In this document: positions 7,578-16,127 of the stretch, piece by piece
Layout of the letters: each line of letters begins with the position of its first letter
How positions within the stretch are numbered: position 1 is the stretch's first letter
Source: Bryobacter sp.
GTDB taxonomy: Bacteria; Acidobacteriota; Terriglobia; Bryobacterales; Bryobacteraceae
Direction: 5' to 3'
DNA length: 39,038 nt
Assembly: GCA_022843605.1 (NCBI GenBank)
Contig: JALHNI010000053.1
Location: forward strand, 1 to 39,038
Program-made: the position numbers and the translations under genes
The notes under the pieces: model-generated
The model's database searches: none
Told to the model about the DNA's origin: nothing
What the model saw: only the letters and a program-made list of their open reading frames with translations

Positions 7578-8057
7578 TTACCCTTGACGGAGCTGGACGA
7601 GGACCACGGCCTGGGCCTCGGCCGAGAGGCCTTCACCAACCGGGCCGACACGCTCAGAGGTTTTGAACTTTACGTTGACGTCTACGGCGGGGAGGCCGAG
7701 GATGCGAGCGACGTTCTCACGGATGGCGGTGCGATAGTCCTTGAGCTTGGGGCGTTCGAGAACGACGGTGCAGTCAACATTGACGATAGTGTAACCGCGC
7801 TGCTCGACCAGAGACTGGGCGTGCTGAACGAATTGGGTACTGGCGGCGCCGCGCCATTGGGGATCGGTATCCGGGAAGTGCATGCCGATGTCGCCCAGAG
7901 CAACCGAGCCGAGGAGGGCGTCGGTGATGGCATGCAGCAGAATGTCTGCGTCGGAGTGGCCGTCGAGGCCGAAGTCGCAGGGGATCGCGACACCGCCAAG
8001 GATGAGTGGCCGCCCGGCCTTGATACGGTGATTGTCCCAGCCTTGTCCAATCCGCAT
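7578..8057 (-). CDS. ispF: 2-C-methyl-D-erythritol 2,4-cyclodiphosphate synthase
   Basis: IspF makes the cyclic diphosphate intermediate of the non-mevalonate (MEP) isoprenoid pathway. The protein has 159 residues, as usual. The metal site is intact: Asp8 and His10 in GWDNHR and His42 in ADILLH. Other signatures are GHSDADILLHAITDALLGS, the GDIGMHFPDTDPQW loop and the C-terminal KFKTSERVGPVGEGLSAEA. The start is three bases downstream of the ispD stop, so translation should be coupled to ispD. Confidence 0.97.
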   Translation of the reverse strand: MRIGQGWDNHRIKAGRPLILGGVAIPCDFGLDGHSDADILLHAITDALLGSVALGDIGMHFPDTDPQWRGAASTQFVQHAQSLVEQRGYTIVNVDCTVVLERPKLKDYRTAIRENVARILGLPAVDVNVKFKTSERVGPVGEGLSAEAQAVVLVQLRQG

Positions 8058-8060
8058 GGG

Positions 8061-8750
8061 CTAGCTGTGCTCTTCGCTCAGGAACAGTTCGGCGAGTTTG
8101 AGGTCATGCGGCTTGGTGATCTTGATGTTACGGTCACTGCCGGGAATGACGCTGACCTCGACCTGATCGAGGCGCTCGACGAGAGAGGACTCGTCGGTGC
8201 CGGTGAACTGGTCGGCGCGGGCGCGGGCAAAGGCCTCGAGCAGAATGTCGCGGCGGAAGACCTGCGGAGTCTGGGTGAGGATGAGGCGTTCGCGCGGAAT
8301 GGTAGCGCGGATTTTGTGCAGGTGGACCTGCTTGACGGTATCGACGGGCACGATGCCGACAATGGCCGCGCCGGTGCGAGCGGCTTCGGCGATCACCTTT
8401 TGAATGGTTTCGAGGTCGACGAAGGGACGGACGGCGTCGTGTACGGCGACCAGTTCGACGTCCGGGCTCAGGGCGCGCAAGGCATTCTCGACGGACTCCT
8501 GGCGGGAGAGGCCACCCTGAACAATGCGCACCGGCTTACCGGCAGACTCTTTGGCGAGCATCTCGGCTACGGCTTCCTGGTCTTCGGGGCGCACGGCAAC
8601 AATAATCTCGCCGACATCGGGCGCGGCGGCAAATTTGCGGATGGTGCGTACCAGGACCGGTACGCCATCGAGGTGAAGAAACTGTTTGCGATTGCCGCCG
8701 CCCATGCGGGTGCCGAAGCCGGCGGCAGGAAGGATCACGCTGACATTCAT
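8061..8750 (-). CDS. ispD: 2-C-methyl-D-erythritol 4-phosphate cytidylyltransferase
   Basis: IspD transfers CMP to methylerythritol phosphate in the MEP pathway, two steps before IspF. The 229-residue protein has the nucleotide-binding signature LPAAGFGTRMGGGNRKQF at its N-terminus, the VHDAVRPFVD motif near residue 103-112, and TDESSLVERL near 190-199. It is the first gene of ispD-ispF-mscS. The upstream gap to the OmpA-type gene contains a strong hairpin terminator, so ispD must have its own promoter in the 35 bp between that hairpin and its start. Confidence 0.97.
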   Translation of the reverse strand: MNVSVILPAAGFGTRMGGGNRKQFLHLDGVPVLVRTIRKFAAAPDVGEIIVAVRPEDQEAVAEMLAKESAGKPVRIVQGGLSRQESVENALRALSPDVELVAVHDAVRPFVDLETIQKVIAEAARTGAAIVGIVPVDTVKQVHLHKIRATIPRERLILTQTPQVFRRDILLEAFARARADQFTGTDESSLVERLDQVEVSVIPGSDRNIKITKPHDLKLAELFLSEEHS

Positions 8751-8784
8751 GGATACCTCTCAGACTAACCAATAAACAGACAAG

Positions 8785-8814
8785 AAAGCCCGGGCCGAAG
8801 CCCGGGCTTTTCTA
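8785..8814 (-). terminator. Rho-independent terminator of the OmpA-type gene
   Basis: A perfect 10-bp stem, AAAGCCCGGG (8785-8794) and CCCGGGCTTT (8801-8810), encloses a 6-base loop. On the minus strand it is followed by TTTCTTGTCT. It lies 24 bp past the stop of the OmpA-type gene and before ispD. Confidence 0.9.
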
Positions 8815-8833
8815 TTCGAGACGGGAGCCGCGT

Positions 8834-10840
8834 TTACTGCGGGCAGCCCTTGGGCAGGTCGGCCGGGGCGAGATCCTGCAGATTGAGGCCTGCGGGCATC
8901 GGGCCCTTGCCGGGGCGCGGAACGAGCCAGACTTCAACGCGGCGATGCTTGGCGTTGTCGTCATTGCGGCGAACGCGATCCGAGGCGCGCTCGGTGGTAG
9001 AGGTGACGCAGAGGAGAGCCTTCGACTCGTTGGTCTGGTCAGTGCCAGCGTACATCACCTTGATGCGGGAGGCATCGAGGTTCTTGCAAGGCTGGGTACC
9101 GGCGGTGAGGTAAGCGGCGGCGTTGAGGACGCGCTGTTGCTCAACCGACTTGGCGCCGCGGCGGGTGCGAATGCGCTTCTCGCGCTCTTCGATGTGGCCC
9201 ACCAGGACGAGGTCGTAGTCACCGTTGGCGACGAGGCGCTCGTAAGCAGCATCAAGAACGCGCTTGGCGCAGTTGTTGACGCGGCCACGGCCGTAGCCGA
9301 AGATCAGGTCGTCGAGTTGCAGGGGCTGCAGGCTCGGCGGAGGCGGCGGGGGCGGCGGCGGATTCGGCACGCTGATGGTGATGCGCGCCGTGTCCGAAGC
9401 CTCAGGACCGTGCGAGTCAACAACCTTCATGGCGATGTCGATCGTCTTGGAGCCACCGGCCGGAACCATGACGCCTTCAGGCGTATAGATAGCCGTGACG
9501 TTCGGTGAGTCGCCAGGCTTAACGTCTTTCAGCGAAATCGTCAGAGATTGCGGATTCGGCTGGCTGACCGTGCCGCCGGCAGTGTTGCCGGGCGTCAGGC
9601 GGCCTTCAGAAGCGGTGAAGCTGTAGGTGAGGTCACGGGGACGCTCAAAGGCGGCGCTCGAAGCGGTGACCGTGGAGGTGCCCGCATTGGCGACCGAGAT
9701 CGGCGTGCCAGGCGAGGTCCCGGCGGGAGGCATGGGAGCTGAGATGCTGGGCGGGTTGGCGCTGCCCTGGAGAGTGGGGGTGGCCCACGGCTTCACGACG
9801 AAGCTGGCTTTGCGCTCAGTAGCGGCAATCGGGTTCTTCTTGAGGAAGTTCCGCACGCGGCGCTTGGTGACGCCGGTCTGGTCGCCTTCGACGATCGCTT
9901 TCACTTCGTAACTGCCGGGCTTGGGAGCCTTCAGGCCGAACGTCTCGGAGTCCGTACCGCCACCAACGCCACCGGGGAGGCCGGCGACGGGCTTGCCATC
10001 GTAGAACCAATTCCACTTCGGCTTCACGCCTTCAATGGTGGTGGAGGCGGGAACCTTGAAGTTCAAGGGATCGCCTTCGAACGCGCTGTTGCTGGTGGCT
10101 TCGATCTGGCCGACGGTGAAGTCACCCAGAGAGACATCGTAAATAGCGCCCATGTAAACGGTGACGCCACCGGTGATGCTGGAGCCGTTGAGCTTGCCGA
10201 GGTTGCCAACGAGGATGGAACCCGCGGGGCCGGTGGCCGGAATGCCGAAGGACGGGGCATTAGCGACCGTGCCTTCCGCGTCGACACGGAAGCCAACACG
10301 CTCGGAGAACTTGTACTTGATACCTGCGCCGTACATGAATTGCGGCGACTTGTGGCTTTCAAGATTGATGGGCTGGCCGAAGGCATTACCCGCGGCGGAC
10401 AGTTGACGGCGAGCTTCGTCCGTCGGCCCAAGCCAGTTCATCCCCAGTCCCGCCTTGAGGAAGGGACGGAAGCGCTCTTCGCGCGGGGTGAAGTGGAAAA
10501 TCGGGGCAATCGTGAAACCACGGTTGCGCGCGCCAAACGAGCTGGTGCCGCCCGTTGCGGGATTGGTGTAGATCGGATTGTTGGTTCCGTGAAGCCGGAA
10601 CGCCTCTTCGATACCGACGTACCGCCAGTAGTTCTGGGTAAAGCGGATACCCATGGTACCGCCATCCTCCAGCTTCAGGTTGGGTGATTGAGTCTGCTTG
10701 CGGAAGAACGTGCCACCGCCAAAGATGTTGAATTCGTACTTGCCGACTTCACCGGTATCGACCATCTTTTGCTGCGCATTTGCGGGCAAAAAGAAGGCGA
10801 ACAGGCACATGAGCAGGGGGGAGATTGTTGTTTTCTTCAT
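8834..10840 (-). CDS. Outer-membrane beta-barrel protein with Ig-like region and divergent OmpA domain
   Basis: A 668-residue exported protein with a signal peptide (residues 1 to about 22, ending PANAQQ). Residues about 30-235 look like an eight-stranded barrel, with GGTMGIRFTQNYWRYVGIEE and PFLKAGLGMNW strands. Two beta-rich Ig/PKD-like stretches follow, then a run of prolines (about 500-509) and a C-terminal OmpA-like domain. The OmpA domain is unusual: the common GHTD peptidoglycan-contact motif reads GHIEE, and the usual asparagine-led motif near the end reads KHRRVEVWLV. The second conserved Arg is kept, so peptidoglycan binding may be altered. It ends at a strong terminator. The upstream Asp-box gene lies 29 bp away on the same strand and may be co-transcribed. 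Confidence 0.8.
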   Translation of the reverse strand: MKKTTISPLLMCLFAFFLPANAQQKMVDTGEVGKYEFNIFGGGTFFRKQTQSPNLKLEDGGTMGIRFTQNYWRYVGIEEAFRLHGTNNPIYTNPATGGTSSFGARNRGFTIAPIFHFTPREERFRPFLKAGLGMNWLGPTDEARRQLSAAGNAFGQPINLESHKSPQFMYGAGIKYKFSERVGFRVDAEGTVANAPSFGIPATGPAGSILVGNLGKLNGSSITGGVTVYMGAIYDVSLGDFTVGQIEATSNSAFEGDPLNFKVPASTTIEGVKPKWNWFYDGKPVAGLPGGVGGGTDSETFGLKAPKPGSYEVKAIVEGDQTGVTKRRVRNFLKKNPIAATERKASFVVKPWATPTLQGSANPPSISAPMPPAGTSPGTPISVANAGTSTVTASSAAFERPRDLTYSFTASEGRLTPGNTAGGTVSQPNPQSLTISLKDVKPGDSPNVTAIYTPEGVMVPAGGSKTIDIAMKVVDSHGPEASDTARITISVPNPPPPPPPPPSLQPLQLDDLIFGYGRGRVNNCAKRVLDAAYERLVANGDYDLVLVGHIEEREKRIRTRRGAKSVEQQRVLNAAAYLTAGTQPCKNLDASRIKVMYAGTDQTNESKALLCVTSTTERASDRVRRNDDNAKHRRVEVWLVPRPGKGPMPAGLNLQDLAPADLPKGCPQ

Positions 10841-10869
10841 GTTCTGGTTCTCTAACTACTAACTCTTTA

Positions 10870-12504
10870 TTATTGCACGGTTTGGAGGCGGAAGACGCCG
10901 CGGTCTTCGCTGAGGCCGTAAATTAACGATCCTTGAACAAAAAGCGAAACCATCAGCATGGGCGAACCGTTGTTGGAGAGCGACTCCCAGGATCGGCCGG
11001 AGTCGAAGGAGCGATAAAGACGTGAATACTGGACGGCATAGCACTCGCCGGCATTCTTGGGATGGAAGATCACGGCGCGGATAAAGCCTTCCGGCAACCC
11101 CTTGGTAACCCGGTTCCAGGACTTTCCGTTGTCAGTACTGCGTTCCAAACCGTTCACCGTAGCGGCCAGACGGACAGACGGGGAGAGGGGAGAGCGGGCA
11201 TGGTCAAAGACGGCTTGGCCGCGAACGCGGGGGGCGGGAGGCTCCGGCACTTTAAGGGGTTTGAAGACCCAGCTTTTGCCGGAGTTCTGGGAGACTAAGC
11301 GGCCATTGAAGGTGGTGGCGATCATCTCGGCGCCCCGAACGCGAAGACGCAGAATGTTTTCGCCGTGCAGGCGCTGCTGACTCGCGAGCAAACTCCATGC
11401 GCGGCCGCCGTTGCGACTGACGAAGATTCCGCCGTACTCGCCTTCATACATCGTGGTGGCGTAAAGGGCGGTGGGCGAAGCAGCTAATGAGGTCACACGC
11501 CGATTGACTAGGCCGCGATTGCGTTGGACCCAGGAACGGCCTGCGTCGACAGTCTTGAGCACGCCGCCACCATCGGTGGCCAGGTACATAATGCGGCCGT
11601 CGCGGGGATCGACGGCGAGCGAGTTCACGGTGGCGGCGTGGAGTTTCTTCCAGGTGAGGCCGGCGTCGGCCGATTTCCAGAGGCCCGCGGTGGTGCCGGC
11701 GTAAAGCAGATCGGGATAGGCGCGGTCCTGGGCGATGACGTGGGTCCGGCGGTTGTCGGCGGGAATGCCCTTGGCGCGCAGCCAGAGCGAGCCGTCGTTC
11801 TTGCTTGAGTAGATACCGGAGCAGGCGCTGGAATAGACGCGCCCGGGACGGGTGGAGTCGACCAGGATGGAAAAGACGTCCGAGTCGTCCAGCATACCGT
11901 CATGGATGGAACTCCAGTTGGCACCGCCGTCGACGGTTTTCCAGGGAAGATGGGTGGTTCCGGCGTAGATGGTGCCGGGCTCGCGAGGGTCCAGGGCGAG
12001 CGAGACGATGCCGTTCATCTCCGGATGGCCGGCGGGCGAAATGAGACGCCAATGGAGGCCGCGGTCGTCGCTGAGATAGACTCCGCGGTCGGTACCGGCG
12101 GCAAACAGGCGGGGCTCGGTGTCACGAATGGCAAGCGAAAGGACGGCGCGACCGGCGAGGTCGGCGACCAGTTGCCAGTGTTGGCCGGCGTCTTCGCTGA
12201 GCCAAAGGGCGCTGTGCTGGCCGGTGGGATCGTTGAGGCCGGCGAGAAAGCGCTGGGTGTTTTCGGGGTCAATGGCGAGCGAATGGAGAGTGGTGTTGGG
12301 GAAACGCGGAAGCGGCAGGTGTGACCACGTGCCGGCGGCATCGGTGGTGCGGAAGAGCATGCCGGTGCGGGTTCCGGCCAGCAGGGTGGTGGGATTGGAG
12401 CGGTCGATCGCGAGAATGTGAACGCTGCCGCCTTCGGGTCCCAAAGGCTCCCAATCGGCAGCCTGCAACGAGACCGCGAGCAACACACCCAGCACCATCA
12501 CCAT
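10870..12504 (-). CDS. Secreted Asp-box (BNR) beta-propeller protein
   Basis: This 544-residue protein has a signal peptide (MVMVLGVLLAVSLQA) and a series of Asp-box repeats of the type S-x-D-x-G-x-x-W: SEDAGQHW, SADAGLTW, TVDAGRSW, STDNGKSW and SFDSGRSW are visible, spaced through the whole length. This is the sialidase/sortilin-type propeller fold, and such repeats do not themselves predict an enzyme. I see no sialidase catalytic residues. Proteins like this are frequent in Acidobacteria as secreted proteins of unknown role. It lies 29 bp upstream of the OmpA-type gene, so it may be the first gene of a two-gene surface operon. Confidence 0.85.
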   Translation of the reverse strand: MVMVLGVLLAVSLQAADWEPLGPEGGSVHILAIDRSNPTTLLAGTRTGMLFRTTDAAGTWSHLPLPRFPNTTLHSLAIDPENTQRFLAGLNDPTGQHSALWLSEDAGQHWQLVADLAGRAVLSLAIRDTEPRLFAAGTDRGVYLSDDRGLHWRLISPAGHPEMNGIVSLALDPREPGTIYAGTTHLPWKTVDGGANWSSIHDGMLDDSDVFSILVDSTRPGRVYSSACSGIYSSKNDGSLWLRAKGIPADNRRTHVIAQDRAYPDLLYAGTTAGLWKSADAGLTWKKLHAATVNSLAVDPRDGRIMYLATDGGGVLKTVDAGRSWVQRNRGLVNRRVTSLAASPTALYATTMYEGEYGGIFVSRNGGRAWSLLASQQRLHGENILRLRVRGAEMIATTFNGRLVSQNSGKSWVFKPLKVPEPPAPRVRGQAVFDHARSPLSPSVRLAATVNGLERSTDNGKSWNRVTKGLPEGFIRAVIFHPKNAGECYAVQYSRLYRSFDSGRSWESLSNNGSPMLMVSLFVQGSLIYGLSEDRGVFRLQTVQ

Positions 12505-12553
12505 CAGATACTTATGCTAGCAGCGTCGCTGCAAGATGATTCACGATAGAGGG

Positions 12554-12748
12554 ATGGAAGATGAGCCGCCAGTGAAGCGCAAGCCCGTCCTTGGCGTAGC
12601 CCAAGGTCAGGTGGTGATCCCCGATTCGTTCTTCGAGCCATTGCCGGACGAGATGCTTAAGACGTTTTATGAAGGCGAGATCTTTCCGCCGCCGGTGAAA
12701 GATCCGGAGAATGCCGAGGGCCCGGTGAACGGCTCCGAACCGAGCTAG
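12554..12748 (+). CDS. Short antitoxin-C-terminus-like hypothetical protein
   Basis: This frame of 64 residues contains KPVLGVAQGQVVIPDSFFEP followed by LPDEMLKTFYEG. It resembles the toxin-binding C-terminal segment of Phd/YefM-type antitoxins, often written as LGxxKGxxxxxDDFDEPLPDE. The N-terminal DNA-binding domain is absent and no PIN or other toxin gene is adjacent. The next gene is a convergent beta-propeller gene. The start is uncertain: the ATG at 12536 is also in frame, and a GAGGG lies directly against the 12554 ATG. It may be a free-standing small protein, a remnant, or a chance frame. Confidence 0.45.
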   Translation: MEDEPPVKRKPVLGVAQGQVVIPDSFFEPLPDEMLKTFYEGEIFPPPVKDPENAEGPVNGSEPS

Positions 12749-12800
12749 CACGACCAACGGTTCTGGAGGGCGGATCCGTCTCCGGAAAAAGTGACCGGTG

Positions 12801-13844
12801 TTAGCCCACTTTCCGCAACTTCGTTACACGTCCGACCTCTACCCATTCGGCCACCAGAATGTTGCCTTGCGCATCGAAGCAGGCGGCATGGGGGGCCACA
12901 AACTTGCCGGGAGTGAAAGCAGAGCGCTCCTGATTGCGCAGACCTTCGTAGGTTTTGCCGTCAGGTTGCTGGCCATCGCCTAATTGCACGAGCGGCTGAT
13001 TCTTGGCGTCGTAGAGGGTGACGACGGCCTTCAGGTCCGGCATGAGCATGAGGCCCTGGTAAAAGTCGAAGGTGGAGGGCCAGCGGACACCGGCTTTGAG
13101 CATATGCAGCGGCTTGCCGTCGAGCGAGAAGTACTGCACGCGGCGGTTGTCACCGCGTTCGCCCACCATCAGTAGGGGTTGCGGGCCGCGGGTATCGACG
13201 GCGATGGCATGGGGCCAGATGGTGGTGCCGGGGGCGGTTTCCTGGCCCTTGAGACGATCCATTTCGGCGCGCGAACCGCCAAAGCTGCGCACATAGCGGC
13301 CTTTGGCGTCGTAGTGGTGGATGTAGAATTTGCCATAGCCGTCGGCGATGTAGAAGTCGCCGTTGGGGGCGAAGGCCAGGGTGGAGGGACGATACTCGCC
13401 GGCTTTGGCGTAGAGGCCGCTTTCGAGCGGCGCATGCAGAATCCAGACGACCTCGCCATCGAGAGTGGTTTTGCGGACGAAGCCCTTGACGTTGTCGCAG
13501 TGGTAGAGGAATTCCTGGGAGCCTTCGCGACGCAGAACCAAGCCGTGGGCGCCGCCACGCAGGTCAGCGCCCCAGCTCTTGATGAACTTGCCGTCGGCGT
13601 CGAAGATGGCGATGGCGTCGGGCGATTCGCTGCTCTTGTGAACCGTGTGACACAGTACGATGCGGCCGTCAGCCGTCACCACGATGCCGTGGGTATTGCC
13701 GAACTTGAGGGTGGAAGGGGGCTGGAGATAGTCGTGCAGGACTTCGTAGCGGTAGTTGCCCTGGCCGATACGAGGGATGGGTGATTGGCCTTTGGCGGCG
13801 GTGAGAAGGAACGGCGCGGCGGAAAGAAGTGTGCGGCGGTGCAT
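12801..13844 (-). CDS. NHL-type beta-propeller protein with twin-arginine signal
   Basis: The protein (347 residues from the ATG at 13844) begins MHRRTLLSAAPFLLTAAKGQ, a twin-arginine signal typical of this lineage; the frame is also open to 13880. The body consists of repeated propeller blades of NHL/6-bladed type, seen as HGIVVTADGRIVL, TLAFAPNGDFYIADG, HAIAVDTRGP and HAACFDAQGNILVAEW. The last closes the propeller. The fold is used in peptidyl-amidating lyases and many binding proteins, so no reaction can be assigned. It is divergent from tatA (63 bp between starts), which suits a Tat substrate but proves no link. Confidence 0.82.
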   Translation of the reverse strand: MHRRTLLSAAPFLLTAAKGQSPIPRIGQGNYRYEVLHDYLQPPSTLKFGNTHGIVVTADGRIVLCHTVHKSSESPDAIAIFDADGKFIKSWGADLRGGAHGLVLRREGSQEFLYHCDNVKGFVRKTTLDGEVVWILHAPLESGLYAKAGEYRPSTLAFAPNGDFYIADGYGKFYIHHYDAKGRYVRSFGGSRAEMDRLKGQETAPGTTIWPHAIAVDTRGPQPLLMVGERGDNRRVQYFSLDGKPLHMLKAGVRWPSTFDFYQGLMLMPDLKAVVTLYDAKNQPLVQLGDGQQPDGKTYEGLRNQERSAFTPGKFVAPHAACFDAQGNILVAEWVEVGRVTKLRKVG

Positions 13845-13907
13845 CGGCTTCAGTCTACCTGAGGCCGGTGAATGGTACACTCAAGGTGTCCTTGATAGGA
13901 GGCGATT

Positions 13908-14084
13908 ATGGGTCCATTTGGTGTTCAGGAATTATTGATCATTTTGGTGATCGCCGTTTTCCTGTTTGGCAGCAAGAAGCTCCCTGATTTGGCAAAAGGC
14001 TTAGGCGAAGGAATCAAAAACTTCAAGAAAGCAATTAAGACCGAAGAAGATCCCACTCCGGAAGAGAAGAAGAAAGAGGCCTAA
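13908..14084 (+). CDS. tatA: Sec-independent translocase subunit TatA
   Basis: This 58-residue protein is a TatA/TatE-type subunit of the twin-arginine translocase, which exports folded proteins. It has the classic layout: a polar residue near the start of the membrane helix (Glu8), the helix at about 7-20, the FG hinge (20-21), [20 protein letters not shown] as the amphipathic helix, and an acidic-basic tail. The short tail favours TatA over TatB. The ribosome binding site AGGAGGCGATT before the ATG is strong. No tatC is adjacent. It ends before a hairpin and a terminator shared with the HU gene. Confidence 0.95.
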   Translation: MGPFGVQELLIILVIAVFLFGSKKLPDLAKGLGEGIKNFKKAIKTEEDPTPEEKKKEA

Positions 14085-14105
14085 CGGCCCTCCGGCTAAC
14101 ACTCA

Positions 14106-14140
14106 ACTCCGGTTGGATCCGCAGTTTAGGCCAACCGAGT
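14106..14140 (+). other. Hairpin in the tatA 3' region
   Basis: ACTC plus GGTTGG (14106-14109 and 14111-14116) pair with CCAACC plus GAGT (14131-14140), leaving one bulged C and a 14-base loop. It lies between the tatA stop and the terminator. No T-tract follows, so it is not a terminator itself. Confidence 0.5.
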
Positions 14141-14157
14141 CAACCCGAAAAAAGAAG

Positions 14158-14182
14158 AGCCCCGCAAGCGCGGGGCTTTTTC
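14158..14182. terminator. Bidirectional terminator between tatA and the HU gene
   Basis: GCCCCGC (14159-14165) and GCGGGGC (14170-14176) form a 7-bp GC stem with a 4-base loop. A T-tract (TTTTT) follows on the plus strand and TCTTCTTTTTT follows on the minus strand. It can therefore end both convergent transcripts. Confidence 0.92.
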
Positions 14183-14208
14183 GTTGATCGATGATGGCGC
14201 CAGAAGAA

Positions 14209-14559
14209 CTACTTCTTCTTGGCGGCCTTCTTGGCCGGAGCCGGAGCAGCGGCCGGAGCCTTGACGGCTTTCGGCGGAACAATGGCGTCCTTCACCGCCT
14301 TCGCGATGCGGAACTTCACGACCTTCTTGGCCGGAATCTTGATCGCGACGCCGGTGGCGGGATTGCGGCCCATGCGAGCCTTGCGTTCCTGACGCACCAG
14401 GCGGCCAATGCCCGGGATGATGAACACCCCGTTCTTTTTCGTTTCGCTCACCGCGGTCGCGGACAGGCCGTCAAGCACAGCCTTAGCCTGCTTCTTGGTG
14501 ATCTCGGCCCCCTCCGCGAGTTTCGCGACAAGCTGGGTCTGAGTCAGTTTGTCAGCCAT
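14209..14559 (-). CDS. HU-family nucleoid protein with basic tail
   Basis: This 116-residue protein has the HU/IHF fold: helical N-terminus, beta arm with GRNPATG at about 65-71, and the IPAKKVVKFRIAKAVKDAI end. It bends and compacts DNA as a dimer. After residue 93 comes a roughly 20-residue tail rich in Lys, Ala and Pro, like eukaryotic H1 and some actinobacterial HU proteins, which probably adds non-specific DNA contacts. The ribosome binding site AAAGGAG precedes the ATG by about six bases. It is convergent with tatA, and recA lies upstream on the same strand. Confidence 0.95.
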   Translation of the reverse strand: MADKLTQTQLVAKLAEGAEITKKQAKAVLDGLSATAVSETKKNGVFIIPGIGRLVRQERKARMGRNPATGVAIKIPAKKVVKFRIAKAVKDAIVPPKAVKAPAAAPAPAKKAAKKK

Positions 14560-14840
14560 AGTATTCTCCTTTACTGATTCCCGTTAATTGAACATCGTTG
14601 AGGCGTCACGTAGTACGGTGCGCTCTCGACGCGCCCTGGAGCCGCACCGAAGCAGCGGCTCGCCAAAGGGCGATTACGACCATGATGATACGGTACCCAT
14701 AGGAGTGATGCAAGCCAATTGTCACGAAAATGGCCGAAAAATGGCCTTTTTGGAGAGGAACAGCCCCCGGAATGCCTACTTTTTCAATAAAACATCAGAC
14801 GAAACAAATGTTTGAGACAGTTCCGGGGGCGCCGGAGGGA
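14560..14840. other. Intergenic region between recA and the HU gene, with inverted repeats
   Basis: No credible gene is seen. A 6-bp hairpin AGCCGC/GCGGCT lies at 14640-14660. A perfect 10-bp inverted repeat, GCCCCCGGAA (14763-14772) and TTCCGGGGGC (14821-14830), encloses 48 AT-richer bases and starts ten bases beyond the recA stop. Inside is a small palindromic stretch AAACAAATGTTT. It is probably the recA 3' end plus the HU promoter; a small RNA is possible. Confidence 0.45.
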
Positions 14841-15920
<1,080 letters not shown>

Positions 15921-15992
15921 GAGAGTCCCTTTCGTCCGGGGAGCGCCACTGGACGCAGCTCTCCGGTTCACGTTCTCGGGGGGAGAAGCCCC

Positions 15993-16022
15993 AGTATAGC
16001 GCCCTTCTATTAGTGGATTCAG
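15993..16022 (-). promoter_or_regulatory. Possible recA promoter
   Basis: A TATACT -10 box lies on the minus strand at 15993-15998. The -35 position (about 16016-16022) reads only TGAATC or CTGAAT, a poor match. The box lies about 73 bp upstream of the recA start. No LexA operator is clear. Confidence 0.35.
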
Positions 16023-16071
16023 CGGGCCAATACTCTCATTTTTCTAGGGATCTTTTTTGCGGGGGGTACCG

Positions 16072-16099
16072 TGGACAAACGCGGGGTAGGCCTTATAAT
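16072..16099 (+). promoter_or_regulatory. Promoter of the GYF-RDD/MoxR operon
   Basis: TGGACA (16072-16077) and a perfect TATAAT (16094-16099) are separated by 16 bp. Transcription would begin near 16106, 22 bases before the ATG at 16128, which supports that start over longer frames. It is the only clear housekeeping-type promoter for the eleven-gene run. Confidence 0.7.
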
Positions 16100-16127
16100 C
16101 GGGCAGAAAGCTAGCGAGGAGATTGGC

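Noticed and set aside
6055..8750. tRNA, rRNA or CRISPR elements
   Set aside because: No cloverleaf, conserved rRNA block or regularly spaced repeat was seen here or in the rest of the window.
7584..8768. A 394-codon open frame on the plus strand opposite ispD and ispF
   Set aside because: It mirrors two firmly identified genes. Its product has no recognisable domain and is Asp/Gly/Val-rich as expected for the antisense of GC-rich codons.
9340..9362. A short repeat of GGC/GCG triplets in the OmpA-type gene
   Set aside because: It encodes a proline linker and is ordinary in such proteins.
14588..14815. A 75-codon plus-strand frame between the HU gene and recA
   Set aside because: It lies across the inverted repeats, has no ribosome binding site and shows no family similarity.
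15921..16127. A LexA/SOS box upstream of recA
   Set aside because: I looked for GAAC-N4-GTTC and GTTC-N7-GTTC patterns. Only GAACGTGAAC near 15966-15975 was seen, with the wrong spacing.
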